Shown piece after piece: positions 1-12,047 of a stretch of 64,000 bases of DNA (position 1 is its first letter; each line of letters begins with the position of its first letter). Position numbers and translations under genes: made by a program. Source of the stretch: Gerris lacustris (Eukaryota > Arthropoda > Insecta > Hemiptera > Gerridae); the NCBI GenBank assembly GCA_951217055.1, contig OX578278.1, positions 44,963,574 to 45,027,573 on the forward strand. The letters run 5' to 3'. The notes under the pieces are model-generated. The model made no database searches. It was not told where the DNA came from and worked only from the letters and a program-made list of their open reading frames with translations.

Positions 1-74
1 AATGGAAACTATGTGATCGTTCTGAAGAACGAAATTTGTTTATGTCTACAGTCTACGATTTCAAACATTCCTGG

Positions 75-590
75 ACTGAAATTCGTTTCAAACATCAGGG
101 AATATTTTTGGTCGTCTGTCAGTCGGTCTGTCTGTAGTTTGACAATTTTGTGAACCAACATAAGTATCTTAAAAACTACTAGCCCGATTTAAATAAATAT
201 TAGATGATGAGAATCAGCCCATTGTTGTTCCCATATAAGTTTCAACCATCTGCGCTCAATGGTTTATCTTCTACCCGCGGACAAACATATATTTAATTTT
301 CTCCTATATCATTAAAAGTGCTCCTCTGATTGTTAAGAAATTTGGATGGATTTTCGACTGTAGCCCACAAATGATCTGTTATTAATATCAACCGTCTAAC
401 TAACTACATATTGCCAAATTGAAACTTTTATTCATATAAAAACTCAAAACAACTTTGACAGATTTTAAATAAACGGAGGGAAGTAATTAAATAAATTAGA
501 CAATAATGAGTAAAAGCAAAGCAAAAGTAATGTATAATGTATGCGATAGGACGCAAGGAAACTATGTGCCTCACTAATTGGCAGACTATT
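75..590 (+). repeat. dispersed repeat, copy A
   Basis: This stretch matches 2206-2692 imperfectly over about 500 bp. Both contain a GTCTGTC-rich start, a conserved stretch around CCCATTGTTG.TCCCATAT, and the closing words CTATGTGCC.CACTAATTGGCAG. No long ORF was found. It is a decayed dispersed element of unknown class, interrupted from its second copy by the RTE-like element and SINE in between. Confidence 0.6.
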
Positions 591-771
591 TTAATGGAAA
601 TGCGTCATGTTGTGTGTTAAATGAAAGCTTTGAGTACAAATATATACCTATTTGGTTTCGTTTGTGTACCAATTCATCAATATGTGACCTTTCAAATTTT
701 CGTGACCCCTCTCGAGCTTACCGAAGGGAACGGAAGCTATGTGATCGTTCTAAAAAACTGAAAAAAAGTGT

Positions 772-877
<106 letters not shown>

Positions 878-915
878 TGGGATTATCTAACGTTTCGCGC
901 AGAGGAAAGTTTATA

Positions 916-1013
916 TCTGGCTTAGCTTAACTGGAAGAGCGTTATACTGGAAATATGAAGGTCCATGGTTCAAATCCCGGTGCAAATTTTTCTCTGTTTC
1001 TGTCTCCCGTAGT
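916..1013 (+). mobile_element. tRNA-derived SINE-like element
   Basis: The sequence has an A box (TAGCTTAACTGG) and, 46 bp later, a B box (GGTTCAAATCCCGG), the two halves of a pol III tRNA promoter. A tail with TTTTTCTCTGT and TCTCCCGTAG follows. The same tail follows the tRNA-like body at 57608-57713, so these are members of one family. The anticodon arm does not fold as a normal 5+7+5 arm, so a functional tRNA is unlikely. Confidence 0.6.
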
Positions 1014-1044
1014 TTAAATTGTTTGAATTATATATATATATATA

Positions 1045-2200
1045 CTAGCTGAATACCCGTGCTTCGCTGCGGGGTGTTTTATTTTAACTTAATGGATTAA
1101 TAAACTACCATCAAGAAACATTTAAATTATTTTACAAAGCGAGAATATCTAGATTCTATCCCTCCCCCTTATTTCTATACCCCCTCCCCTTTGATAAGAT
1201 AATTTGCTAATATCCCAAATTAGTAATTCATTCCGACTAAATTTTTAAAAAGGAAAAGCAGTGGTATTTTCCTTATGAAAAAATAAAATAATAATAAAAA
1301 AAAAAAAAACACATAATAATAAAAAAATAAATAAATGAATAAATACAAAATTTTAGCCCAATCGGATAAATTGTACAGCACTCTTAAAGAGCTTATCAAC
1401 GGTATGCATCGTGAAGGGTTTTCATTACTTTGACATTTGTACCCCTTACCTCTGTGTACCAAAATCAAAATTTCGAAAATGCATGAAGTCAGTGCCCTTC
1501 CCCTTTTCCCCTTGCTTTGAAGGTCAAGTGTGCAAATTTTCATTGAAAACGGAATAAAACGGTAGATTTGAATAAAGAACACACACACGCGCCCGTTCGC
1601 GCGCGCTCGCACACACACTTACGTTGACATTTCCTTTTTACCCCTCTCCTAAATGAAAATAATGACAAAAACGTACATTACAATTACTTTTCTCTTAAAA
1701 GTCTTTCAACGATATGCATCATAAAGGGTACCTATCAAATACTTTGACATTTGTACCTCGTACTCCTGTGTACCAACATTTTAACTTTATAATCTCATGT
1801 AAGCAGTACACTCATAGACACTTCATTTATATAAGATAAAAGACACTCATAGACACTCTTCATTTATATAAGATGTAGTTATACATATTTTTCCATTTTA
1901 CCCCCTCCTAAATGAAAATATGACTAAACTGTACGTAACAACAATTACTGTACTTTTAGAGAGCTTTTCAACGATATGCATCATTAAAAGTATTCATTAC
2001 TTTGACATTTGTACCCCGTACCCCTGGGTACAAAAATAAAAATTTCGCAAAATCCTTTCTTAGTGGATGCCTATGATATGAACCGAGTATATCCTCAAAA
2101 TTTCAAGTCTCTCGGTTAAGCAGATTTTGCTGTGCGTTGATTCTATGTCAGTCAGTCAGTCAATCAGGACATTGCCACTTATATTATAGATATATATATA
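1045..2200 (+). mobile_element. RTE-like/dispersed retroelement remnant with internal tandem units
   Basis: It begins CTAGCTGAATACCCGTGCTT with a short hairpin of the type seen at the ends of widespread animal repeats. It ends with GTCAGTCAGTCAG, GGACATTGCC and a TA-rich tail. Inside are three diverged tandem units anchored on TATGCATC at 1403, 1713 and 1975, each followed by CTTTGACATTTGTACC. Spacings are about 310 and 262 bp. There is no coding potential. The class assignment is by general resemblance only. Confidence 0.5.
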
Positions 2201-2205
2201 TAAAG

Positions 2206-2692
2206 TACAAAACAGAAATCCGTTTCAGACATAAGGGACATTTTCGGTCTCGTGTCTGTCTGCCGAACAATTTTTGCACACCAATATATATTATCTTAAA
2301 AAATACTCGTCTAATTTTAACGAAATTTGGCTAGTAGGTCATAATTAGTCCATTGTTGGTCCCATATGTTTTTTTTAACATATTTCCCCCATTGGTTTCT
2401 CTTCCAAATGAGCCCTTTTTTCTATTAACATCTAAATCTTGAAAAATACCTACTCATCTGATTTTTAAAAAATTTGGAGGGGTTGTCGAAATAGCCAACA
2501 GATGGTCCCATAATAATTTTAATTATCTGCGCTTATTATATTTTGCTAAGTTGATACATGTAAATAATCAGAACTATTTTGGCATTAAAAAAGGGGGGGG
2601 GGGTTAAATAAATTAGACAATAATAGGTTGTAACTGTAACAGCATAACTAAACTATGCGAGGAAGCTATGTGCCACACTAATTGGCAGACCT
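2206..2692 (+). repeat. dispersed repeat, copy B
   Basis: Diverged second copy of the repeat at 75-590, in the same orientation, with the same order of shared words. No coding potential seen. Confidence 0.6.
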
Positions 2693-3144
2693 TTTTTTCA
2701 ACAAATCAAAGAAAAATCGTAGTTATTTAAAAAAAACTTTTTAAAGAATTTTTTCATTCTTAGCACATTTTGTGACTTTACTATTCATACGAGAAGGCTA
2801 GAAACTGCCTCTCTTAATTCACCTCCGTTATCTTTGCTGTATGAATGTTTAAACTCTTTTTGGTTTTCAACGCTATTTAACCCTGGAATGCTAATGGTAG
2901 TCGAATCGACGAGCACAGTTTGAACATTAACCTTCTATGCGATAGTGATGGGTACGCCATCCCTCTGCAGTGCTTGGATTGGTTAGTAACACACCTGCTA
3001 GTGTAGCGGTAGTAGTCCTTTTGAGCATACACTCGTTTTCTTGTTGTTTTGTTGGCAATTTGTAGGCAAATTCCCGTCAAAGCTACTTCGTCGATTCGAC
3101 TAAGTTCCTTACATTTAGTAATAAACTTAGGGAATTAATTGGTT

Positions 3145-3429
3145 ATAAACAGCTTGGTTTTCCGGTGGAATCGGCGTCACGAAGGGGGTGAAGTCCGACG
3201 TTTCACTTCCTCTTCTGGAAGCATCTTTAGGGGTGTGGTGCATCGTGGTGTTGACTCGAAGCAAACACAGGATGTACTTTGCTTCGAGTCAACACCACGA
3301 TGCACCACACCCCTGAAGATGCTTCCAGCAGAGGAAGCGAAACGTCGGACTTCACCCCCTTCGTGACGCGGATTCCACCGGAAAACCAAGCTGTTTATTA
3401 CGAGTCTACCCGCGGAAGCCTACGCACCA
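3145..3429. mobile_element. foldback element with inverted hammerhead-like motifs (Penelope-like terminus?)
   Basis: A near-palindrome with arms of about 115 bp meets near 3265-3275. It is flanked by a 12-bp direct repeat, AATTAATTGGTT, at 3133-3144 and 3430-3441, which looks like a target-site duplication. Each arm contains the motif CTGAAGAT / 6-bp stem / GAAAC, perfect on the right and decayed on the left. Motifs of this type occur in the terminal repeats of Penelope-like elements. ORFs crossing the palindrome in both directions are artefacts of its symmetry. Confidence 0.65.
3313..3349 (+). ncRNA. hammerhead-ribozyme-like core motif
   Basis: CTGAAGA (3313-3319), one T, then a stem GCTTCC/GGAAGC (3321-3326 with 3333-3338), then GAAAC followed by GTCGG. 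This is the order of the conserved CUGANGA - stem II - GAAA boxes of a hammerhead, with GUC as the usual cleavage triplet. No stem III can form within one monomer, so activity, if any, would need a dimer or partner copy. The extra T before stem II is a departure from the consensus. Confidence 0.4.
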
Positions 3430-3447
3430 AATTAATTGGTTGTCGAA

Positions 3448-3630
3448 TGAGCCTATAGCCTGGGAAAATAGGCCTGGGGTAAGGGGCAATAGGCCTAGGG
3501 GTAAGGGGCAATGGGCCTAGGGTAATTAGCCTTGGGCCAGAGACCAGTGGCCGATAATCTGGGGCCTGGAGCACTTAGTAAAGGGCCTTGGGCTTTTGGC
3601 CTGGGGCATGGGACCTGGTGCATTAATGTT
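3448..3630 (+). repeat. degenerate GGCCT/GGGGCA-rich repeat
   Basis: Repeated words AGGCCTGGGGTAAGGGGCAAT in decaying copies. The stretch is much richer in G than its surroundings. There is no ORF. It is part of the body of the piggyBac-like element. Confidence 0.6.
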
Positions 3631-3936
3631 CACTCAATTTCAGATTATTCTGATGTTCCTACTAACTTATTGTCATCAAATGTTTGTATATCTCACTAAG
3701 AGATTTAATAATGAGATCTTAATAGTTTTCTCTTTATAAAAGTGTAGTTTACACCCAAAAAATGTATTTTCTGCATATTTTAGTCGAATCGACGAAGGTT
3801 TAGTAATACCAACCATCCAATTACCATTAGCATTTAAGGGTTAATTGTTATTGTTACTCTCTCTCATAACCCTTAAATATTTGTTAATTTTTCGTACCAA
3901 TTATGATTAATACTTTATTTTAACTGTTACTTTCAG

Positions 3937-4056
3937 GCTCAAGGACCTATGGCTATTCCACCAGGATTTGATCTGCACGCAGCCATGTTTCCCGGGAAAC
4001 TACCAGGTTCACCTCCACCTCCTCCTGATCCAAACCCGGACCAGTCGTTATCATGA
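3937..4056 (+). CDS. terminal coding exon, proline-rich C-terminus of an unidentified protein
   Basis: A good acceptor (TTACTTTCAG) is followed by 39 codons in phase 0 and a TGA at 4054-4056. The peptide begins AQGPMAIPPGFDLHAAMFPG and ends in a five-proline run followed by a short polar tail, DPNPDQSLS. The Pro-rich, low-charge tail is typical of the C-terminus of a nuclear or scaffold protein, but I do not recognise the family. A second frame is also open through the exon. I prefer this one because it gives a coherent composition and a stop soon after. The rest of the gene would lie to the left, beyond the window. AATAAA signals occur downstream, around 4216. Confidence 0.6.
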   Translation, partial: AQGPMAIPPGFDLHAAMFPGKLPGSPPPPPDPNPDQSLS

Positions 4057-4840
4057 ACAAATAACTCCTAAAACAAAAACTATACTTCCTAATGTAAAGG
4101 TACTTTATAAATCATAAACTAAAGAGACTAAAGGTTAGATGAGTGTTAAAACGGAGCAGTCATATAGATAATATTATGTTCTTTAAGTTAGAAGTATGTG
4201 GTTATTCATTTTTATAAATAAAACAAAATTTTTAAGTCATTTCTCGACTTATTTTAGTTCAAGTGATAAACTCAAGTTCATAAGATATAATAAAACATTT
4301 AAATTCATCGAAGCTATTGGAAAGATGCAAATGCGTAACAGAAGTAGAGAAACATATTGTGATATGTTATGGTCTTACAAATCTTACACTTCAATCATCA
4401 ATTTTATCACTTCCCTCCTAATTTTAACCATTGATCCAACTATCAGCAGACAGTGATAAATGTACCCAAATGCCTTTCCACTTTTTTCATTAAAAAAATC
4501 CTCATACTATGAAGACTTCCATACATTGATTTTAATATCTAAGTTAAATCGTATCAACTTTAAAAACAAATCAATTTAATTTATAATTTTAAAGAATCTA
4601 GTTTAACTCGTCGTAAATGCCCTTGAATATGCTTCTTGTATTGGAAGTGAAACGTTGGCACTTTCACCCAATTGAGCCTCTGTCACTCTCAGATAATTTG
4701 AAAGAAGTTTAACATTAATGAGGAAAATTAAATATAAAACATTTCCTATGAAACAAGAACTTTGAGGGTAAATTAAGCTTTACTTTGCCAAAGATTTTTA
4801 TTCCTTGGGTTTCTAGTAAAGTGTCAAGAAAGCCTCTCAA
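4057..4840 (+). other. probable 3' UTR and flank with decayed hammerhead-like repeat
   Basis: No gene is seen. The first few hundred bases are the likely 3' UTR of the exon ending at 4056. At 4622-4660 there is a decayed copy of the 3313-3349 motif: CTTGAATAT, then a weak GCTTC/GAAGT stem, then GAAACGTTGG. Confidence 0.45.
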
Positions 4841-4844
4841 TCTA

Positions 4845-5130
4845 AAGCGGCTTTCACACTGCGGGCGAGACCGAGCAAGGCCAATTCCACTTGAGCCACA
4901 AATACATGTAACAGCATGGGACTATTCATATTTAACGCCGAGCGAGACCGAGCCGACCTGGGTTATTTGTTTCAAGCGTTTTTGTTAGCTAAGCGTTTTC
5001 GGTGGCCGAAAACGAATTGTAAACGGTTGTTTGCAGACTGGTAGATAATCATCCGATCAGCTTCGGTCTCACAGGTAGTGTGAATACAAAAACGCTCTGC
5101 CCAGCCTCGCACGCTGTGTGAAAGCCGCCT
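4845..5130. mobile_element. MITE with GCGGCTTTCACAC termini
   Basis: The left end reads AGCGGCTTTCACACTGCG. The right end, read on the minus strand, is AGGCGGCTTTCACACAGCG. The internal sequence is more GC-rich than its flanks and repeats GAGACCGAGC. The length is about 286 bp and no transposase is present. Confidence 0.75.
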
Positions 5131-8100
5131 AATAAATATTAATTCCTTATCCTACATTCTCTGAAAAATAAGTGCACAAGTGGAGTTGTTGTTAATTTTG
5201 GAGTTATTTGGAAATGAAAAAGAATTTAATGTAAAGTTGTTCCAGTTAAATTTTATGCCGTGGTTAAGGTTTTGTGGAACCTATTTTAAAACAATGTTAT
5301 TTAAAATATTCTAAAAAAAAAAATCTTTTAATAGAGAGATTCATTAAATGCCAGGAAAGGATTGACAAGCCAAGAGAGACAAGATCCTTAAATCGGTACT
5401 GGGAAAATAAGTTTTATTCACTACCATTAATGTAAAAGTATTCATTCAGTGATAAGGCTGTTTTTTTTATTCGTGCTTTAACACTTGAGTTGATTATTGT
5501 TGTAATTTTATAAAATCCGTTCAATTTCTTTTTATATCTCGTATGAATTTATGAACTGAAGCAAGTGTACCTGCGCCATAGTATTCCACCAATTACATTC
5601 ATTTGATCAGGTTATTAATTTTTAATTGCATCAATTCTAACTTGAAAGAAATTGCATTAAACATATTAAAGGTACCATGTAATTTATGAAATTGTAAATA
5701 TGTACCAACAATAAGGGTAGCGCCTAGGAAACAAAATGTCTATTTATGAAAATAAAAAAAGCTTCAATTAATTTTTAGCTTATTATTAAAAAAACAATTT
5801 CAGACCTCATACTAAATTCTCCTAATTAAATCTCTGTGGCTAATAGTTAAAAAAAAAACGAAACTTCAACGAACTTAACGTGTTAAAAAATTTAAATATA
5901 AAAATAAATAAACATATAATATTGTCTGTTAATTCTATTCTTATTATAATATATTCAATTATAGCAAGTAGTAACTAATTTTATAAGTAAAAAAAAAAAA
6001 TAGTTCTAAGTAGTATTAATTAGATGTGAAGTGAAGTAGTAACAATTTTTGTATAAATGTGATCTCTATTAAGTGCAGCTTTAAATAAATATGTATGATT
6101 CTTGTATAATATTTGGTCAACATTTGGGCTAATTATTTCTAAAATTTGGGGTCAAATTTAATTGAGAATTTTGAGAAAAATGTTGTTTTTTGAGGCCTAA
6201 TCAAATCTATAAGATTTATGACATTTCTCACATAAAAGTTTAATAATATGAATAAATCAGAGGTATAAAATAATCATATTGATTGATGAAGTAGGTTTAT
6301 TTCTAGGGTTGGTAGCACAACACATTTCCCAAATAATTCAGTAGAGACATAAGAATATGACAGAATATGCCAAATATCCTAATGATAAACAATATTATAA
6401 TGTCAACCTTGGGTGTATATTCATACATATAATTACTCTAATTTTGAGACTACTGGGCTTAATTAAACATTGCTTCAAGTATTCATTCGGCAATATTTCA
6501 TCTCTTAAAGCATCTTCTGGCCAGTCAAGATTTTTGTTAACTAAAAGATAAAATCTACTATTTCAATGGTAATCAACATTTAGATTTCCAAAAATTTTAG
6601 AAGAGTAATATTTTCTGTTTGTTAACAATAACTTTCCTCATTTGTTTGGGCCTGGCAGAGACCCATTGTAAGTTGCAATAAGGTTTAATTGGTTAAACTG
6701 TCGTTACATGTTTAGAATTTCCTTAGAAAAGCCTCTTCTCTTAACTGTTACTTTCAGGCTCAAGATCTTAGCCTTTTTCTCAAAAATTGAGTCATTTTTT
6801 GGAAATAATAAACTCATTTGTTTTATTTTTGTAATGGTGCGCTAGTCTTGCCCATCTTTTAGGAATATGTTTTCTTTTCAAATAATAATTATTATTTTTA
6901 CTCCACATTATTCCTCTTTCTTATACATCAGGTTTATTACACACTACTTACAGTATGTTTCTGTTCTGGATTTATCAATAGGTGTAAATACATCAACTAT
7001 AAGAACCTAGCAGTGACTCTTAATTTAAGTTTTCTTTGTTCTACTTGTTTGCTTCTCAGTTCTGCGTCTTTAATCTATAATTTATCTATCTGATATTCCT
7101 AAGTGTCAAACTATTTAAATAATAAAAAGTTTAGGAAGAAGCAAAATTATCAATTTTTCAATGCTAAATGAAGGTAAGCATTGGAACATAGTAGATTTTT
7201 AAACACATCTGTTATCGTACCGCACACAAAATCTTCTATTTGCCTCAAAAGATAAAATGGCTTTTTGTCACTGAGTCTAATTTGTTGCAAACATATACAT
7301 TTACTTATTAAAATGTTTTTAAAGCTTTCTATTCGTCTCCGGTGGCCTCAAAACAATGCCAGGTACTAAAATACAACTTTAATGTTCCTTTCTAATGCTC
7401 TCACTACATACTTCAATTTAGTACTCTTTACTCGTAAGTTCTCTAACTTAAAGTTGGATTCAGCAAATAAACCATACTTTAATTCTTCAGCATTTCAACC
7501 CAAGATACACTTGGGCTTTTCCTGACAACATATCTCCATTATTCTATCATGCCAACTCCGTATCTTACCCCAAGCACTCTTGTCTTCATCCATATAGGGA
7601 TAAATGGCTTCAGAATTCTGAAGCCATTTATTTGCATAGTTTATTGTGTGAAGCCATTGTTTATTCCTAAAGACACCTTTGTCTGGGAATTACGTACATT
7701 TTCTCTACTAGTCTTACTTAGGTATACACCCTTATAGCATCACTTGATCTTAACAAACTTCAAAATATCTCTTCATTCCAAAAAATCAATACTTTCTCTT
7801 TTGCTTGACTGATTTAAATTTTGGTTTAATGTGCCAGAATAAAAGTAATTTTAAAGCAAAAGCTGCTACTTACGTCGTTTTACTGTTATCATTAACCAAA
7901 GAAATCATTATTTTAACTTAACTTAAAATTCTAGAGCAAGTGCAGTTCTATGTAAACGGTCATCTTGTGTGCAGGTAAGGATATTATAGAGAAGCAAAAC
8001 AAGGAAAAAAGAATGAAAAATTATATTTTCATACTGTCTTATTATCTTGTCAGGAACATAAGTGATATTTGTTTTTGTTTTTTTTAAATAGTATGTGATC

Positions 8101-9685
8101 TGCATTTTGTAAAAGATGTCAATTGAGTTAATAGAGTAGTTAGTTTAATATGATAATGAAGAAAAAGTTTTTTAAAAAAATAATATAATTATAAATAAAA
8201 AAGCAATATGCTTAAGGAGTGAAAATTTCTTAATTATTTAGAATAAATAAGTCACTTTTAGCAAACTAAAAACAAAATTAGGTGGTCTAATATTATAAGC
8301 TATATAAATGGAAACTGAGTATTTTTTATTTGATTTTATAAATGTAGGCCTGATTTTCTAGTATAAAAATTTTAAATGTTTGAATATTAACAAAATATTT
8401 TAGCTTTAGTTTTGTGTTTTAATTTTAAATAACTTTTTACCTTTAGTTCAAAACATTTTAAATAAATAGCTTTTTGGATTTGGATTTCCTAAAAGAAAAA
8501 TTGAATGAATGTTACTCGAAAAGAGAATTTAAATGATAAAGAGTTTACAATAAAACTTATTAATTAATATAAAAAAGATTGAGAGAGGGTTGGACCCAAA
8601 AAGTTATTAATTTTGTTTAAAATTTTTATACATAGATCATCTTCATTTAATAAGTTATAAAATCACAGTAATTAAAAATTTGTTTTAACTTTTTAAAAAA
8701 TAAATTATTATAAGTCAGGCTTATAAAATATCTATGCCGTCCTATTATAAAAAGCTAAGAATTTTTATTGAATTAATTTATTTTTTTATTTTAATTAAAT
8801 AGCATTTATTTTTAATTTTATGTATTCTAAATAAAAATAACTAGTAACAAATAATAATTTATGAATGTGTTTAGATCTCTGTTGTGCAACATAAATTGTG
8901 ATTTTATATATTGCTAATCTTTTTTTTTTATTTGTAATTATATAATTTAATTATTAATTTGAATGCTCTCTTTTGCATTTACAACTGTGAAGCATTCCTA
9001 CAAATAATTATACAATGGTAAGTAACAACATTGTATAATAATAATAATATATTATAAAACAGATATTATATTATTTTATAGTTTAAAGTATTATTATTTT
9101 AAATGATTATTTATTTTAAGAAGTTATTTAAATTTGTATTGATTTAATTTATCTATTATATAAATTAGTGTTTATTTTTAATTAATGAGTGTCATTTATT
9201 TTGAACAAAATAATGAAACAGTGCATTCTAGTCAAAAAATATATTTGAAATTAAAATTCTGTAACTTTTTTTAAAGTTAATTCTTGTGAGATTACTATAC
9301 ATTTAATAGATATGTGCCAGATATAAATTTTACAAACAATTGTACGTTGTGAATTTGGTTTATTTAAATAATGTTTTGTCTATTGTCCTTCCTTCATTTA
9401 CAAGTTGTTTGTGAGTTCTGAACTTATTGAAATAAAAAATCACCTTTATTTACAAAATTATAAGGAAAAAGAAAGGGAAGAAATTTGTGTGAAATTGGAA
9501 GAGAAAGGAGAAAGAAGAGTGTGCTTAACATGTTGACTACCAAATAAGACTATTTGTAGTTGCTGTAAATGCCTCACATGCCAACATCAAGTTAAGTTGA
9601 TTGTTGGTGCTAACTAGTTAAGCTAAGCACAAGATCATTTCTAGCATACACATGTTTAACTATATGCGAAGCCAATAATGATTAT
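5131..9685. other. AT-rich stretch without supported genes
   Basis: About 4.5 kb, with poly-A/T tracts and stops in all frames. Nothing is recognised except a 24-bp exact copy (6741-6764) of the splice acceptor and first exon bases at 3920-3943. Confidence 0.6.
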
Positions 9686-10237
9686 AGTCCAGGAGATAGC
9701 GTGCAAAAAGGTGTCCGACTATCATCAAGCTAGAATTTTGTGTATAAGTAAATGTTATGGTGTCTTTTAAGAATATGTGGCAGGCTAAGTTCATCTGCGG
9801 GACACAGCTTGGCAATAGGCATTTGAAAAAAACAAACAGGTGGTGACCGGCCCATGTCAACAATGCGATTTTCATGATCCTCAGTACGAAATTAGTTAGT
9901 AGACCAAAAATCAATTTGATAATTGTTCGTCACTTAATAGGTTAGTTACTCCAAATCAAAGAGGTCTCATATTAAGTGACCGACTACCATCAACTTGATG
10001 TTTGGTCTACTAACTAAGTTAGTACTGAGGATCATGAAAATCACATTGTCCACCAAAAAGGGCAGGATATGGCTGCTCTCCACCAGTTTGTTTTTTTCAA
10101 ATGCCTATTGCCAAGCTATGTCCTGCAGACGAACTTAGCCGACCACATATTCTTAAAAGGCACCAAAACATTTACTTATACACAAAATTCTAGCTTGATG
10201 TTAGTCAGACACTTTTTTGCACGCTATCTCCTGGACT
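9686..10237. mobile_element. long-TIR foldback MITE, copy 1 (AGTCCAGGAGATAGCG family)
   Basis: Ends AGTCCAGGAGATAGCGTGCA and its inverse. The arms remain complementary for about 250 bp each, leaving a short centre, so the whole 552 bp can fold into a hairpin. Shared arm words include AAGCTAGAATTTTGT and TTAGTAGACC. It is related to 17601-18177, the partial copy 12781-12896 and the fragment 34861-35042. Confidence 0.85.
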
Positions 10238-10601
10238 ATTAAGGAATCAAGCTTAAACTCTAATCAGAGGAGGCAACACATTACAACCTCTGATAAATAA
10301 GTCTAACTTATTGTGCTTTTATTGTTTTACTATTTACGTTTATTAATCTTATGATGTCATTTTACCTAATATTAAATATATGTAATTGTTTTCATGATGG
10401 AGAATTACCAACAGGTACTTCTCCAACAATATGAATCTACTATTACTATGTACCAGTGTAGCCTATTTAATTGGATCAGAGATGCATAGAACATATAAAC
10501 CCAAATTCGTCATTTTCTTGTAATGGCCCTGAGCAAATAGTATGCAAAGTGTCAACATGTCTGGTAATAACAAAATTTGACTCATTCAGCTGAAATTTGG
10601 G

Positions 10602-10740
10602 GGGACCTCATTAGCTCTTATGGGAGAGCATTTGGCATTAGTTGGTGACAACAGATCTGGGTCAATTCCCGGACCAGGCTCCTTTGCTTGGTGTCAGCCC
10701 AGCGCCGTCATAAAAAAGGGTAGCTGCTTACGTTAAGTGG
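10602..10740 (+). mobile_element. tRNA-derived SINE-like sequence
   Basis: A-box-like TTAGCTCTTATGGGAGAGCA and B-box-like GGGTCAATTCCCGG are about 45 bp apart. A GC-richer tail follows (GTGTCAGCCCAGCGCCGTC). The spacing and boxes fit a tRNA-derived SINE head. Its 3' limit is not clear. Confidence 0.5.
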
Positions 10741-10950
10741 TGACTAACTGGTTTTGAATGTCAATTATAAGGTTTATACAGCTTATAGAGCAACATACTA
10801 ATCCTGTGTTATCCTGTTTGGCAGGCCAAACAGGATGACAGAGTTAGAGTTACTTGAATTAACTGAGATTTAGTGGAACTTACTCATGGTGAAAAAAACG
10901 TTATCTGTTTATTATCAAAAACTCATAATAGGCTGACTGATCTGCATTAA

Positions 10951-11252
10951 GGCGGGATTACACGCTACGATAAATGCTAGCAATTCATCGTAATAACAGA
11001 ATCGTCACGATTTAACGTTGCGTGTAAACAGAACATTGTAGCAATTTATTGGAGATGGAATTGGACTGGATGGTTGGTGTCAATCTCTCCGAATCGTAAT
11101 GACAGGTTGGAACATGTAAACAGTTGCAGGCATCTGTCGCTACAATTTGACTCAATTTGCGTTGTCTGTTCATAGGAAACATTGTTTTGAGATAATTTGT
11201 TTTCTTCTTTGTGGGATCATGTCAAGATTTATCGTAGCGTGTAATCCTGCCT
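10951..11252. mobile_element. MITE with TTAA target site
   Basis: Left TTAA (10947-10950) then GGCGGGATTACACGCTACGA. On the minus strand, the right end reads GGCAGGATTACACGCTACGA after TTAA/TTTAA. The TIR continues for about 27 bp (ATAAAT). The TTAA duplication suggests mobilisation by a piggyBac-type or another TTAA-specific transposase. Confidence 0.8.
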
Positions 11253-11411
11253 TTAAACATCAGCTTTTGGATTTGAAAATTAACTTATCAATTTAACTCT
11301 TTAAATTTTATTCATTATATATTGATAATTTCAAGGTAATGTTGAAAGTTATTTGTTTGCATCCTTTGTAAAAGGCCAACACAATTTCTTGATAATATTG
11401 ATAAGAAAATA

Positions 11412-11834
11412 CAGAAGGGCCCTGTTAAGACAAATTCAGCCATAGGGTTTTCTGGAGTAGAGGGATTTCCGGAATAAAGGTTTTGTTTAAAAAAAAAAAA
11501 AAAAAATGTATTTATAGGTACTGTATTTGTATTAACTTATGTTTGGATTAATTAAATGTACCAGCATGAACATAATATGTAATACCATATGTACGTGAAT
11601 GAACATACGTACTAGGTATGTACCTATGTACATTTCTATCAGTTTCCAACAGTTAAGCTCTACTGAACACATCTTTTAAATTTACATTTTTCAGTGCATT
11701 TTCAAAGTTATCACTGTGCACAAGGTCAGCGAGAATGATCATAAGTTGTTGCGGGCTTACATTCTCCTTAAAGAATCGTTCGGATTACCGAGGGCACCTA
11801 ATTACCTCTTGTCCGGATTAACGGGGTCCTACTG
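11412..11834. mobile_element. pogo/mariner-type MITE, TA target site
   Basis: TA dinucleotides flank both ends. The left end is CAGAAGGGCCCTGTTAA. The right end, on the minus strand, is CAGTAGGACCCCGTTAATCC. An internal poly-A run lies near 11490-11506. The ends resemble Tigger/pogo termini. No transposase is present. Confidence 0.65.
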
Positions 11835-12047
11835 TATAAACAAATATAAAACTGAAAACGACGACAAAAAAAGAATTTGGTTGACTTAAAAACATTTCCA
11901 AATAACATAAAACATTAAACTTATTTATTAAATAAAACATTACACTTAATTAACTTTTAAAAAGCAAAAATAAACTTTAAATTTATTAACATTACAACAT
12001 TTATATTTCTTTTATTTATTGTAAAAAACAACAACATTCTATTGATA

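Larger units (their letters stand above)
2881..3840. mobile_element. piggyBac-like non-autonomous element
   Basis: It is flanked by TTAA on both sides (2877-2880 and 3841-3844). The termini are inverted: CCCTGGAATGCTAATGGTA on the left, and CCCTTAAATGCTAATGGTA on the right when read on the minus strand. TTAA target sites plus CCC ends are the piggyBac signature. The word GTCGAATCGACGA recurs near both ends (2900, 3783). No transposase remains. A hammerhead-motif foldback (3145-3429) and a purine-rich degenerate repeat (3448-3630) lie inside. Confidence 0.75.

Noticed and set aside
3139..3389. 70-75-codon ORFs on both strands with nearly the same protein
   Set aside because: They are mirror products of the hammerhead-motif palindrome, not genes.
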